Positions 40,455 through 50,391 are shown, counted from the stretch's first letter. The stretch is 64,000 nt of DNA from an uncultured Bacteroidales bacterium (GCA_934700615.1 CAKUXR010000016.1:10542-74541), one strand, 5' to 3'. Numbers and translations: made by a program. Notes: a model not told the origin generated them from the letters alone.

Positions 40455-42744
40455 TTTCTGAAGAAAAAGAATATGGACGGTCTGAAGTTGCTGTACCACG
40501 CGAGGTTACAGGAGCATTGCACATGTCGAAAGATATGGTAGCGCCCTCTGACAACTCCTTATATGTAAGCCAGGTCCTGGTTTGCTCGCGTCCGTTCACT
40601 TTCATTGACCCAATGTAGAAATTATCATTAGAATTCTCAGGAGCATTGACAATGAACGACTTGCCGGAAGGCATATTGACCTTTACATGCTTGAACAGAG
40701 GCGTTCCGACAGCAAACTCTCCGGACGCAGGGCATACCGGATAGAAGCCCATTGCTGAAAACACATACCATGCGGAAGTCTGTCCGTTGTCCTCGTCACC
40801 GCAGTATCCGTCAGGAGCCGCAGTATAGAACTTGTCCATGACTTCACGGATACGGGCCTGCGCCTTCCACGGCTGGCCGCACCAGTCATAAAGGTAGATG
40901 AAGTGCTGGATAGGCTGGTTTCCGTGCGCATAGTTGCCCATGTTCATGACCTGCATCTCCCTGATTTCGTGAATCGGGAAGCCGTAGTAGCTGTCGTCGA
41001 AATGAGGCGGAATATTGAACACTGAATCCATCATTTCGCTGAAAGGTTCGTCGCCGCCCATAAGGTCAATGAGACCCTGAGGGTCCTGGAACACAGACCA
41101 CGTATAGTGGAGGCTGTTGCCCTCGGTGAAGTCGCCGCCCCACTTGAGAGGGCTGAACGGACGGGCAAAAGAACCGTCAGCATTCTTGCCGACCATAAGC
41201 TTGTATTCCGGGTCATAGAGATTCCTGTAGTTCAATGCAGCTTTGCGGTACGGCTCAAGTTCCGACTCAGGCTTGCCCAAAGCCTTACCGAACATATAGA
41301 TACACCAGTCGTTGTAAGCATACTCGAGAGTACGAGCCGCATTTTCCTTGATGCCGACATTGCAAGGCACATAGCCCAGACTGTCATAATATTCCCAGCC
41401 GAGACGGCCTGTCGAACTTACCTCAGGATGAACCTTGTGGGCATCGGAAATGACTGCCTCCCAGAGCTTTTCAGCATCATAGCCGCGGATTCCGTTGACA
41501 TAGGCATCGGCCACTACTGATGCGGAATTGTTTCCGACCATGCATCCGCGATGTCCCGGACTCGCCCACTCAGGAAGGAAACCGCTCTCCAGATAGGCAT
41601 TGACAAGACCCTCCTGGACTTTCACGCTCTGATCCGGATAAACCAGGTTCATCAGAGGGAAAAGGCTTCTGAATGTATCCCAGAATCCGGTGTCGGTCGT
41701 CATGTAGCCGGGCTTCACCTCTCCGTTGTACGGACTGTAGTGGACGCGCTCGCCATTGGCATTGACCTCAGACAAATCGCGAGGGAAAAGGAGCGAGCGG
41801 TAGAGGCACGAGTAGAATGTACGGATCCTGTCAATGTTGCTGTCGCTGACCTGGATGCGGCCGAGCGCGGCGTTCCAGCTGCCGCGGCAGGCATTCTTCA
41901 CGGCGTCGAAAGACTTGCCCTCGACTTCGCGGAGATTAATCTGGGCCTGGTCAATGCTGATGAACGAGGATGCGACGCGGAGGTTCACCACCTGCCCCCT
42001 GACCGTCTTGAAACCGACCATCGCAAGTGCGTGGTCAGCAGATGTTTCCATCTTTCCGGTAACCTTGTCTCCGGCGATTGTCTCCACCTTCTCGAAAGGC
42101 GTGTCGGAAACCACGACGAACCAGTTCTTGAAATTCTCCGGCACTCCGCCGTGATTGTTTGTCACATAGCCGATTATCTTGTTCTCCTCCGGAATCACCT
42201 TCACGAATGAACCGCCGGCATAGCCATCGACTACGAGGTAAGACATATCTTTCTCAGGGTATGTCAGACGGATTGCCGCAGCCCTCTCTGTCGGAGCGAT
42301 TTCCGCTACAACATCATGTTCAGCAAGATATACCTTGTAATAGTATGGCTTGGCGATTTCAGCCTTATGCGAGAACCAGCTCTCACGCTCATCCTCATCG
42401 AACACAGGACCCGTGGTCACAGGCATGATGGAGAATGCGCCGTAGTCGTTTATCCACGGACTCGGCTGGTGAGTCTGCTTCAGTCCGCGAATCTTGGTCG
42501 CATCATATTGATAGGTCCAGCCGTCACCGTTCTTGCCGGTCTGAGGCGTCCAGAAGTTCATTCCCCATGGCATTGCCACTGCAGGGTAGGTATTTCCGGT
42601 AGAAAGTTCATAAGTGGATTCCGTTCCGACAAGTGTGCTTACCAGGTCCGCCGGATTGTCAACATACTGAGGTTCAGCATCTCCGCAGCATGACGCGACA
42701 ATCGAAGCACAGGCGACAAGAGATAGTAATCTGTTATTTTTCAT
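40444..42744 (-). CDS. GH92 alpha-1,2-mannosidase family lipoprotein
   Basis: GH92 enzymes are calcium-dependent exo-alpha-mannosidases (mostly alpha-1,2) that trim mannan side chains and N-glycans. The 766-residue protein has a lipoprotein signal (LACASIVASC) followed by the family N terminus NPADLVSTLVGTES and YPAVAMPWGMNFWTPQT, then TTDTGFWDTFRSLFPLMNL, GNQPIQHFIYLYD and GDEDNGQTSAWYVFSAMGFYP, close to the canonical G-x-E-D-x-G-Q-M-S-A-W-Y-V with T for M. KWGGDFTEGNSLHYTWSV is also conserved. The true start is the ATG at 42744, which overlaps the last codons of the previous gene. Lipidation suggests an outer-membrane-tethered or periplasmic enzyme. Confidence 0.9.
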   Translation of the reverse strand: MKNNRLLSLVACASIVASCCGDAEPQYVDNPADLVSTLVGTESTYELSTGNTYPAVAMPWGMNFWTPQTGKNGDGWTYQYDATKIRGLKQTHQPSPWINDYGAFSIMPVTTGPVFDEDERESWFSHKAEIAKPYYYKVYLAEHDVVAEIAPTERAAAIRLTYPEKDMSYLVVDGYAGGSFVKVIPEENKIIGYVTNNHGGVPENFKNWFVVVSDTPFEKVETIAGDKVTGKMETSADHALAMVGFKTVRGQVVNLRVASSFISIDQAQINLREVEGKSFDAVKNACRGSWNAALGRIQVSDSNIDRIRTFYSCLYRSLLFPRDLSEVNANGERVHYSPYNGEVKPGYMTTDTGFWDTFRSLFPLMNLVYPDQSVKVQEGLVNAYLESGFLPEWASPGHRGCMVGNNSASVVADAYVNGIRGYDAEKLWEAVISDAHKVHPEVSSTGRLGWEYYDSLGYVPCNVGIKENAARTLEYAYNDWCIYMFGKALGKPESELEPYRKAALNYRNLYDPEYKLMVGKNADGSFARPFSPLKWGGDFTEGNSLHYTWSVFQDPQGLIDLMGGDEPFSEMMDSVFNIPPHFDDSYYGFPIHEIREMQVMNMGNYAHGNQPIQHFIYLYDWCGQPWKAQARIREVMDKFYTAAPDGYCGDEDNGQTSAWYVFSAMGFYPVCPASGEFAVGTPLFKHVKVNMPSGKSFIVNAPENSNDNFYIGSMKVNGREQTRTWLTYKELSEGATISFDMCNAPVTSRGTATSDRPYSFSSENEK

Positions 42745-45208
42745 TGTTTTCAAGCATTTTGATGAAGTATCCTCCAACTACAGAACGCGCCTTGAATCCT
42801 CTGTAGTTAGGCTTGTCCGTAAATACCCAGTCTGACATAGGGACGCGGTCCACCGTCTCGTTCATGAATTTGTGGACAGGCGCTACGAAGGACTGGAAAT
42901 CTTTCTCCGAATCAGCCATGGTAGCTGTCCAGATAATCCAGTCAGTCTTGGTATAGGTCTCACGGCTGTCAAGAGGAAGTCCGTAAACATTCATCTTGGA
43001 AAGATAATATCCGATTTCCTTCTGTCTGACAGAATCAGGGAAGATATTGAGGCCGAGGAGTTTGTCCCATACGAGATTATACTTCTGGCTCCAGGTGCCG
43101 GCCTTGTCGAATGTAAGACGGTAGTGGTCACCGTCGTCAGCCATTTTCACCCATTCCCCAGCAAGTTTGCGGGCCTTTCCGAGATACTCTTCAGCAACAT
43201 CTTTTTTACCGAGCATATCAGCCATATAGCCGTATGACGCGATACCGAGAATAGCCTTGACAGAAAGATTGGCATTGTGGGCGAAATGTCCGGCAAAGTC
43301 ATCCGTACAGAGCTGATTCTCAGGGTCCAGGCCGAACTGCTCCAGATATTTGGTCCATGTGGTCATTGTTTCCCAATGCTTTGCGGCATATTCGGTATTG
43401 CCGGAATAATGGCAGACTGCAGCCGTAAGAGAAAGCATGTTTCCTGCCTCCTCGACAGGCATGTCACCGCCATAGGTCTGACCGTTGGCGATAGGATAGG
43501 TTCCTACATCATGGGCAGGGAAAGGCTTGGTCCACTTGCCGCTTTCACTGTAATAATAGATATGGTTCATGAGGCCTTCTGCCAGAGCCGGGTTATACAG
43601 CAGGAACAGAGGCGCTGAAGGATATGTAACATCGACTGTTCCGATGGAGCCGTTGCTGTTGTTCTCCTTCGACAGCCAGAGCAGGTCCCCGTTCGGAGCT
43701 TTCACGAGTTTATGGGCATGTATGGCCTGACGATATGCAAGAGCGCAAAGCTCGGCATAGTCACGTCCTCCGGCTTTCTCTGCTTCACGCATGAGTTTCC
43801 TGTCGAAATCATAGCAACGGGCAATCAATGCAGACTCTTCCTTACGTGCCTTTGCAAACTGCTCCTCTATAGAGGATTTCCCGTCGGCATTCCAGTAAGG
43901 CCTCAGATTTTCACCAAAATACTGAATCGAACAGATATCATCATAGCCTATCATCACGGAACCGGCAGCGGTCTTTGTCTTGCCATGGTCTCTCGACATT
44001 GACAATCTTCCTTCCGAATTCTCGCCTTTCACGCCGATTTCAGAGAGACGGCCTCCTTCCTTGAAACAGTTTCTCAAGTCAATAGCCTTGCCGACTCCCG
44101 CGTCCATCTTGTCCGCATCCGCAGCGAGATAGAAGTATCCCCAGTCGATTCTCAGGTCATCACCTTTCTTCGCAAGAATCTCCTGAGACTTGGTACCCGC
44201 TTTCAGATAGACAAGACCGTCCTTTGTGTAAGTCTCAGAGACGGTTTCCTGCCAGTTCTTGTCAGAAGCCCATCTTGGTGATGCCTCGAAATAGATGCCC
44301 ACATCATGTTTGTTGCCGTCATTGGAGACAGCCTCATAAGAGATATAGTTCACAGGACGGCTCACCAGATCCAAGTCTTCGAGGAAAAGCGGAGCGGAGA
44401 AGGTCAGTTTCAAGTCCACCGGGCCGCAGGTGAAGAGATAATGAGTCTGGGTAGCCTGCACATCAGCAGATTTCTGTACGGCGGTCTTCGAAAGTACGCT
44501 CACAGGCTCTGAAGGCATTTTCAGGCCGAAGTCAATGATAGCCAGGCCGCCTGTATTTTCGCAGCTGGCAGACAGGACATTGCGTCCCGGCTTGAGTGCA
44601 GCCACAGCATCTGCGCCCAACGGATACAGGGCGTCATGATTACAGTTGTTGCCTGTATCCAGAATCTTCACGCCATTGACATAAAATACGGCATGGTCAT
44701 CATTGCTGTAATACAGGTAGAGCTGACGTCCCGAGAAATCGTCATTGATCTCGATTTCCCGCCTCACCCAGATATATCTGGACTCCCAAAGGGTCTTGGC
44801 ATAAGTATCGTCGTCAGTTCCGAATGCGCCCTGGCCGACTTTCCATGAAGCGTCGCTGTAAGATTCCGAGGTCCAGTCTCCTGAAGGCTCACTTTCAGTA
44901 TATCTGCCGGTCCAGTCCCCTTCTTGGGCAACCGGAGCCAATGTCAGCAGGTCGGAATCCTCGATGCCCATGAAACGATAGACTTCTCCGTCCACTTTCA
45001 AGGCACCTATCAGCGGAAATTCCTTTCCTGTCCAATGGCAGACTGACGAGCCATAAAGTTCGTTGGTCATCGACCACGCACTCGTATAAGGGTCGATGGT
45101 AACGAGAGGATAGGCCGGAGCCCTCAACGAGTTCTCTGAAACAGTTGTGTCAATGTTGCAGGACACGGCTGCCGCAACCACAGCTGCAAGAATTATTGTC
45201 TTTTTCAT
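42734..45208 (-). CDS. DUF4965 (glutaminase-like) family lipoprotein
   Basis: An 824-residue lipoprotein (lipobox region AAVVAAAVSCN) with the domain set DUF4964/DUF5127/DUF4965 typical of a Bacteroidota family often labelled 'glutaminase' from weak similarity. The N-terminal part begins YPLVTIDPYTSAWSMTN, includes a jelly-roll insert (YSNDDHAVFYVNGVKILDTG), and the C-terminal (alpha/alpha)6-type half has LAYRQAIHAHKLV, SKENNSNGSIGTVDVTYPSAP, GDMPVEEAGNML and DDFAGHFAHNANLSVKAIL. That half resembles glycosidase folds more than glutaminases, and its presence in a mannan locus favours a carbohydrate role. The ATG at 45208 follows the upstream stop by 18 bp. Confidence 0.82.
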   Translation of the reverse strand: MKKTIILAAVVAAAVSCNIDTTVSENSLRAPAYPLVTIDPYTSAWSMTNELYGSSVCHWTGKEFPLIGALKVDGEVYRFMGIEDSDLLTLAPVAQEGDWTGRYTESEPSGDWTSESYSDASWKVGQGAFGTDDDTYAKTLWESRYIWVRREIEINDDFSGRQLYLYYSNDDHAVFYVNGVKILDTGNNCNHDALYPLGADAVAALKPGRNVLSASCENTGGLAIIDFGLKMPSEPVSVLSKTAVQKSADVQATQTHYLFTCGPVDLKLTFSAPLFLEDLDLVSRPVNYISYEAVSNDGNKHDVGIYFEASPRWASDKNWQETVSETYTKDGLVYLKAGTKSQEILAKKGDDLRIDWGYFYLAADADKMDAGVGKAIDLRNCFKEGGRLSEIGVKGENSEGRLSMSRDHGKTKTAAGSVMIGYDDICSIQYFGENLRPYWNADGKSSIEEQFAKARKEESALIARCYDFDRKLMREAEKAGGRDYAELCALAYRQAIHAHKLVKAPNGDLLWLSKENNSNGSIGTVDVTYPSAPLFLLYNPALAEGLMNHIYYYSESGKWTKPFPAHDVGTYPIANGQTYGGDMPVEEAGNMLSLTAAVCHYSGNTEYAAKHWETMTTWTKYLEQFGLDPENQLCTDDFAGHFAHNANLSVKAILGIASYGYMADMLGKKDVAEEYLGKARKLAGEWVKMADDGDHYRLTFDKAGTWSQKYNLVWDKLLGLNIFPDSVRQKEIGYYLSKMNVYGLPLDSRETYTKTDWIIWTATMADSEKDFQSFVAPVHKFMNETVDRVPMSDWVFTDKPNYRGFKARSVVGGYFIKMLENNEK

Positions 45209-45226
45209 ATCAATGTTAATGTTCAC

Positions 45227-47404
45227 TTACCAAGCAAATTCGACGGACACTCCGTCCGGATTATTGTCAAATGTGAGAAGATAGGTCTGGCCGGCTTCAT
45301 CCCAGCAGTTCAGGTCAAGGCATTCTTTATCATTGACCTTGAGCGATTTGGGAGCAGCAGGCAGAAGGACTCTGGAGACATTGACAGTAGCCGCCGGACT
45401 TTTGGCGACATACGAGAAGGTCCGGCCAGAGAGTGTCTCGTTCTCCGCGCGGCTGGCTGCCGCGAGTATCATCGGACTGTTCTTTCTGACTTTGGAAAGG
45501 TCAATGAAAAGCCTCTGTACGCCAGGTCTAACTTCGACATTCTGACATATCGGCAAGGATGGGTCGTACAGGTCAACATATCGTCCCTCAAGTTTCAAAG
45601 GCTCCGGAGAAACGCTTTCGTCCAATACTGCGGCGAGAAGATACATGCCTCTTTCGAGAATGAAACTGTTCTTCTTTTCTATGTTGCCGCCACACAATTC
45701 CTCAACTGCGCCAATCAGCGGTTCCGCACCGTTTTTCTCCAGCACGAATTCCTTCGGGTCCTGACGGATTATACGCACTTTGCCCTTTCCGAACTTGTAG
45801 TCCCCGGCAGATGGAGCTGAACTTATGCCCATGAGAGAGAACAGATGGTCGGATGGGGAGGCATAGTTGTTTCCGTCCTTGTTCCACCATTCAGACACGG
45901 TCTGGAACGGGTCATCATCACGTCCTGCATATATGAGATTTCCTCCCTTCTTTACCCATTCAGCAATATAGGCATGGGCCTTGGAATCCAGAGGTTTCAT
46001 ATTGGAATAGGTCATAATCAGCACTTTGGTATCCTTCAATGCCTTTTCGAATCCGAGGTTCTCGATGTGCACGATTCCTACAGGGACACCTGTCTTGAGA
46101 AGCGGCATTGACATTCCGTAAAAATTGGACAGCTGCGGATCATCGTATCCTTCATGTTCAGGAAATCTCTGGAACATGAGGGAGTTGCCCATCAGCACAT
46201 TGATTCCGTGTGTGCCTGACACTTGAGTTTCCGCCAATGGCATATTCTGAAGGGCATTGACCATTATCTGCATCATGGTGGCGTAGTCCGACGGGATGTG
46301 TATCTTCTCATCAGAGTCCTTGCTCTTGTTGTAGAGTCCGGTATAGATCCGCTCCGGCCAAGGCATTATCTCATAGCTGTTTATCTGCGGATAGAGAAGC
46401 TGGGCCGTGAATGTGGCCTGATAGTTTCTGCGGTAATCCTCCCAGTCACGCGGCCAGTCTTCGATAGGATCCGTGAGGAACCAGACCTTGCGTCCGGTAG
46501 GTGCTGTCATTGATGCCATGCAGCCGTATTCCAGGAATGCGGTTTCGAATACCCTTTCCTTGCATATGCCGTTGTAATAGTCCGGTTCTCTGGAGGTTCC
46601 GGTCCATACCTGTGCGATATAACCGTCCACACAAGGAAGGGATGCGAGGCTTGCTTCCGGACTGACTATCTTCCACTGCGAATAATTCAGGAGCGAATGT
46701 GTCGGCACGTAGCATTTCACATCAAGGCCCTTGCTCCTGCCATATTCCTTGGCGAATGTAAACGCCTCGTCCAGAGCCCTGTAATACAGATGGTACTTGA
46801 GTTTTCCGGACATATATGTAGCCTCAGGAGACTCGTCCTGTGGTCTCCAGTCTGTTCCGTAATATTCTTTCCATTCGCGTTTGAACGCCTCGCTGTAGCC
46901 TGAGCGCGCCCAGAATTCCGGTTCTTCCAAATAGATGGAAGTTATGCCGGCATCAATGACTCTCTTGATGTGTCTTTCCTTGAAATATTCAAGATAGTTT
47001 TCTGTCGGGACAATGTACGGCACCATATGTCCATGCCATATGGTATCGCCTTCGGCATTGACCTGTCCCTCATCGAGATGCCATTTTCCATCCCATTCTC
47101 CTGTAAAGTAGTCCTGGTACTCGCCCCAGGCTATTCCGGTCATGAAATCCACCTTGTATCCACGTTCTTTCCAGGATGCGATTCTGTCTTCCAAAGTTTT
47201 CTTTCCACTTCCTTTGTCTGACGGATTTCCGCCGACGCCGTAAACCATCACGGCATCAGCCCTGTTGTCTATTTCCGGCATCCAGCCGCGTGAGGTCTGG
47301 AATGTCGTCTTGGTATTGTTTTCCGATGTCACATGTCCGGCGGCACAGGCTGACACGAGCAGCGCAGTCGCAGCCAGATTTATGATTATCTTAACTCCGT
47401 TCAT
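45227..47404 (-). CDS. putative TIM-barrel glycoside-hydrolase-like lipoprotein (unassigned family)
   Basis: A 725-residue lipoprotein (LAATALLVSAC) with three apparent parts. The N-terminal half has a TIM-barrel feel: KVDFMTGIAWGEYQDYF, VIDAGITSIYLEEPEFWARSGY (a Glu-rich strand end like that of the acid/base in clan GH-A), VKCYVPTHSLLNYS and QINSYEIMPWPERIY (a possible second Glu). The middle is a class I glutamine-amidotransferase-like domain (KVLIMTYSNMKPLDSKAHAYI, GGNLIYAGRDDDPFQ), as in GH42 enzymes, and the C terminus is a beta-sandwich. I do not recognise the CAZy family. Its place between a SusCD pair and GH92 points to glycan breakdown. Confidence 0.65.
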   Translation of the reverse strand: MNGVKIIINLAATALLVSACAAGHVTSENNTKTTFQTSRGWMPEIDNRADAVMVYGVGGNPSDKGSGKKTLEDRIASWKERGYKVDFMTGIAWGEYQDYFTGEWDGKWHLDEGQVNAEGDTIWHGHMVPYIVPTENYLEYFKERHIKRVIDAGITSIYLEEPEFWARSGYSEAFKREWKEYYGTDWRPQDESPEATYMSGKLKYHLYYRALDEAFTFAKEYGRSKGLDVKCYVPTHSLLNYSQWKIVSPEASLASLPCVDGYIAQVWTGTSREPDYYNGICKERVFETAFLEYGCMASMTAPTGRKVWFLTDPIEDWPRDWEDYRRNYQATFTAQLLYPQINSYEIMPWPERIYTGLYNKSKDSDEKIHIPSDYATMMQIMVNALQNMPLAETQVSGTHGINVLMGNSLMFQRFPEHEGYDDPQLSNFYGMSMPLLKTGVPVGIVHIENLGFEKALKDTKVLIMTYSNMKPLDSKAHAYIAEWVKKGGNLIYAGRDDDPFQTVSEWWNKDGNNYASPSDHLFSLMGISSAPSAGDYKFGKGKVRIIRQDPKEFVLEKNGAEPLIGAVEELCGGNIEKKNSFILERGMYLLAAVLDESVSPEPLKLEGRYVDLYDPSLPICQNVEVRPGVQRLFIDLSKVRKNSPMILAAASRAENETLSGRTFSYVAKSPAATVNVSRVLLPAAPKSLKVNDKECLDLNCWDEAGQTYLLTFDNNPDGVSVEFAW

Positions 47405-47415
47405 GAAATGTCTTT

Positions 47416-47457
47416 AAAAAAGGGGATGCGGATAGTTCTTAAATTATCCTCATCCCC
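47416..47457 (-). terminator. terminator-like hairpin inside the PUL
   Basis: On the minus strand GGGGATGAGGATA pairs with TATCCGCATCCCC (plus coordinates 47445-47457 and 47422-47434) with one mismatch and a 10-nt loop, and six T follow (47416-47421). It lies 18 bp after the DUF3823 gene and 12 bp before the next start codon, so it would reduce expression of the enzyme genes behind it. Confidence 0.78.
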
Positions 47458-47474
47458 GCTGTTGATACAAAACG

Positions 47475-48302
47475 TTAAGGAATATTCACTTCCATTACTT
47501 CACTATAGTTGTAACGGCGTGTACCGCTTCCGCGAGGGGTATCATAGTTGATTCTGGCCGCGGCCCTGATGAATACCTTTCTGCCTGAAGGGATAGTCGT
47601 CGAAGTAGAAGACTGGATTGTCACAGGCTCGCCCAATTTTGCCTCGAAAGAGTCTCCGCCGAATTCCAATGCTGTGGACCATCTGGTATCGCGGGCACGG
47701 TATCCCATAGTAGAGGAGTAGCCCACAAACAGCTGGATGTCAGTAACATTGGTAAAGTCATCAGAATAACCTCCCATCGGTTCCACCAGTTCCTTGAATG
47801 TTTCCTTGGAAACGGCTCTGGTCACTTTGACCTGCGCGGTGATTACTCCGCCGGAAACCTGAGGTTCTCCTACGATTTCCACTTTGAGGAAAGGATGGAC
47901 CTTGAATTCCACCTCGGTAGTACCCTTGATGTCAGTCACGATAGAGCCGTCTGAGATAGGCACTCCGTCTGAAGTTTCCCTTACGATAGGAATGAAAGGA
48001 CCGTCAATGCGGATATTGTAGTTTCCCTTGAAGATCTTTGTGTTCTGGAAAGTTCCGTCAGGACGGCAGTAGAAATCAGGATTGTGGGTAGCGTTTTCAC
48101 CATAGCTGAGTTCAGTCAGTCTGACACGGATGCCCTCGCTTCCCTGATCGGTAAGGACAGGATCACCTGTTTCCGCATCCACTACCTTTCCTTTGATGGT
48201 CTCTTTAGGGCCTTCAGCATTGTCCAGCTGGAAAAGAGAGCATGATGATGCAGCAATGACAGCCGCAGCAAGTACCGGAATATATGTAAAAATTCTTTTC
48301 AT
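47475..48302 (-). CDS. DUF3823 surface lipoprotein (SusE/F-position glycan-binding protein)
   Basis: A 275-residue lipoprotein with lipobox VIAASSC. It matches the DUF3823 family, which follows SusD in many Bacteroidota loci and probably binds glycan at the surface as SusE/SusF do. An N-terminal carboxypeptidase-regulatory-like beta-sandwich (ETIKGKVVDAETGDPVLTD) and the FYCRPDGTFQNTKIFKGNY and GPFIPI segments are typical. A second Ig-like domain has VTDIQLFVGYSSTMGYRARD and GRKVFIRAAARINYDTP. I begin at the ATG at 48302 for the signal peptide. The gene is followed by the intra-locus terminator. Confidence 0.82.
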   Translation of the reverse strand: MKRIFTYIPVLAAAVIAASSCSLFQLDNAEGPKETIKGKVVDAETGDPVLTDQGSEGIRVRLTELSYGENATHNPDFYCRPDGTFQNTKIFKGNYNIRIDGPFIPIVRETSDGVPISDGSIVTDIKGTTEVEFKVHPFLKVEIVGEPQVSGGVITAQVKVTRAVSKETFKELVEPMGGYSDDFTNVTDIQLFVGYSSTMGYRARDTRWSTALEFGGDSFEAKLGEPVTIQSSTSTTIPSGRKVFIRAAARINYDTPRGSGTRRYNYSEVMEVNIP

Positions 48303-48315
48303 AATCATCAGTTTT

Positions 48316-50391
48316 TTATCTGTTTGGCTGCTGGTCGATATATTTGCTCTTGGATACTTCGCCTGAAGGGATTGAGAAATAGTAATCGACTACGTTATAA
48401 CCGAAAGTCTTCATTGAAACCCACTGATAGCTTTCATCGAAGAAGTATTTGCCAGTCTCTGAGCTGTAGAAAGGATACAGGCCCTTGAAACGGAACTGCG
48501 TACCGCTGCTGAACTCTTTGGAGTCTCTCTTCTCACCCCAGAAACCGTCTCTGTTGTTCTCGTCAAGTACTCTCCAACGTCTGAGATCCCATTTGGTCTT
48601 GTGCTCGAAGGCAAGTTCCTTACGGCGTTCCTTACGCACGATATCACGTGATTCGTTGCTTGCCGTAAGACTTCCTGAAAGAAGTGTCGCACCGGCTCTT
48701 TCGCGAATATCATTGATAGCTGTTGTCGCAACTTCCAGCATGTTGTCGCCTTCGACAGGAGAAGAGACTCCTGCAAGCGAAAGTTCTACAGCTGACTCTG
48801 CTGCAGCGAGGAGGACATCAGCATATCTCATGAGGATGAACGGCTGATCAGACTTGCCCTCTCCGATATTCTCGACAGCGAGATCCTCATCCAGGTACTT
48901 TCTGAGATAAAGGCCGGTAAGGTTGCCTTCTCCGTTGCTGTAGAACGGACCGTTCTCTCCCGCAGCATTCATAGACTTGCCGTCAATCTTGACAATTTCC
49001 TGGTTTGTACCTGAGTTAGGGCTGAGATACAACTTCTTGGCTGTACCGTTCGAGCCGGTATAGATATCCAGGTGCTGATATTTGGTATTTGCTCCGGAAT
49101 AGGAATAATCACTGAGCAACGGCTTGATAGGTGCGGAACCGGTATAGACTCCGGCGCGGATTTCGATTTCCCTTTTCTTGAACACGTCGCCAGGGAAAAT
49201 CACATATGCACGGAGACGCGGCTCGGCATTGGCAAAGAAATCCATCGGCGAATCGTAAAGAAGGTAATTGCCTGTAGCATTGCTGTTTCCGTCAGTAACT
49301 CTGATGGTGTATCCGTCATCATATCTGTCGAATCCGTCGAAAAGTTCAATGAAATCGAGGGACGGACATGAACCTGAACAGAGAGGGGCCCTGAATATGA
49401 ATGGAGAGCAATATGCGTCGAGGCCGTGAGTTACGGTAGGATATTCATATCTCTTCACAAGGATGTTCTCAGGACTGGTAAGGTCTTTCCACATGGCCAC
49501 CATGTTCTTGTACTGAGCTTCCCTGTCGCCCTTTGCCCAAGACTTCTTGTAAAGGGAATACTTGCCGGACTTCATGACTTCCCTGGCAGCCTTGTATGCC
49601 TCGGAGAACCATTTCTTGGAGCAGTCCTGCCACTCGTCTTCAGCGAATCCGATAACCCTGACACCAGTCTTCTCACCGATGCCGGTAAGACGTCCGGATA
49701 CTGTCTCATTGTACTTGGCCACCGAGCCTGCGTAAAGCATAGCCTCAGCTTTGAATGCGAGTGCAGCATATTTGTTGGCCGTACCTTCAAAGGTAGGATT
49801 GACAGGAAGAAGTTCGGCAGCCTGATCGAAATCGGCGAGAACCTGCTCCCATGTTTCACGCTCGGATGCACGAGGAAGGTCAATCTTGGACTCCTCTCCT
49901 GGATAGTCGATCTCGGTTGTCACCAGAGGTACGCCTCCGAAACGGCATGCCATCTTGTAGAATACATATGCCCTTACGAAATATGCCTGTCCGAGGAACT
50001 CGTTATATGTAACCTCAGGATAATTTCCGCTATATGCAGGAAGTGCTGCGATAAGGTGGTTTGCATTTCTCAAGAGTTCGAATGCACGTGACCAGTAAGG
50101 CGTGTCCTCTCCGGTGAAGGAAGTGCAGACACCGTCACGGTCCAGAGCCTCACCAGTGCCCTCGATACCGAGGCTGGCAAGCCATCCGTTCCAGTTGATA
50201 CCCCACTGTGCCATGTATTTGAAGTCCTCCCAAGGCATCTTGCTGTAAAGAGTCGCCATATAAATCGACATGCCGGCCTGGTTTGAAAGGAGGTCATCGT
50301 CTGTGACAGTGTTCTTCGGAGGGAGATCCATCTCTGTGCATGACATCACGCTCATGAGAACAGCCGCCATATATATCAATATCTTTTTCAT
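48316..50391 (-). CDS. SusD/RagB family glycan-binding lipoprotein
   Basis: SusD-like lipoproteins lie over the SusC channel and capture oligosaccharides. The 691-residue product has lipobox LMSVMSC and the family pattern: N-terminal TPR-like helices (YMATLYSKMPWEDFKYM, AYFVRAYVFYKMACRFGGVPLV), the RASERETWEQVLADFDQAAELLP helix, the capping loop region and the C-terminal ILMRYADVLLAAAESAVE with RKERRKELAFEHKTKWDLRRWRVL. It is longer than most SusD proteins (about 500-600). Two starts are possible: a TAATG overlap with the susC stop (50412) or the ATG at 50391, which fits the signal peptide better. Confidence 0.92.
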   Translation of the reverse strand: MKKILIYMAAVLMSVMSCTEMDLPPKNTVTDDDLLSNQAGMSIYMATLYSKMPWEDFKYMAQWGINWNGWLASLGIEGTGEALDRDGVCTSFTGEDTPYWSRAFELLRNANHLIAALPAYSGNYPEVTYNEFLGQAYFVRAYVFYKMACRFGGVPLVTTEIDYPGEESKIDLPRASERETWEQVLADFDQAAELLPVNPTFEGTANKYAALAFKAEAMLYAGSVAKYNETVSGRLTGIGEKTGVRVIGFAEDEWQDCSKKWFSEAYKAAREVMKSGKYSLYKKSWAKGDREAQYKNMVAMWKDLTSPENILVKRYEYPTVTHGLDAYCSPFIFRAPLCSGSCPSLDFIELFDGFDRYDDGYTIRVTDGNSNATGNYLLYDSPMDFFANAEPRLRAYVIFPGDVFKKREIEIRAGVYTGSAPIKPLLSDYSYSGANTKYQHLDIYTGSNGTAKKLYLSPNSGTNQEIVKIDGKSMNAAGENGPFYSNGEGNLTGLYLRKYLDEDLAVENIGEGKSDQPFILMRYADVLLAAAESAVELSLAGVSSPVEGDNMLEVATTAINDIRERAGATLLSGSLTASNESRDIVRKERRKELAFEHKTKWDLRRWRVLDENNRDGFWGEKRDSKEFSSGTQFRFKGLYPFYSSETGKYFFDESYQWVSMKTFGYNVVDYYFSIPSGEVSKSKYIDQQPNR

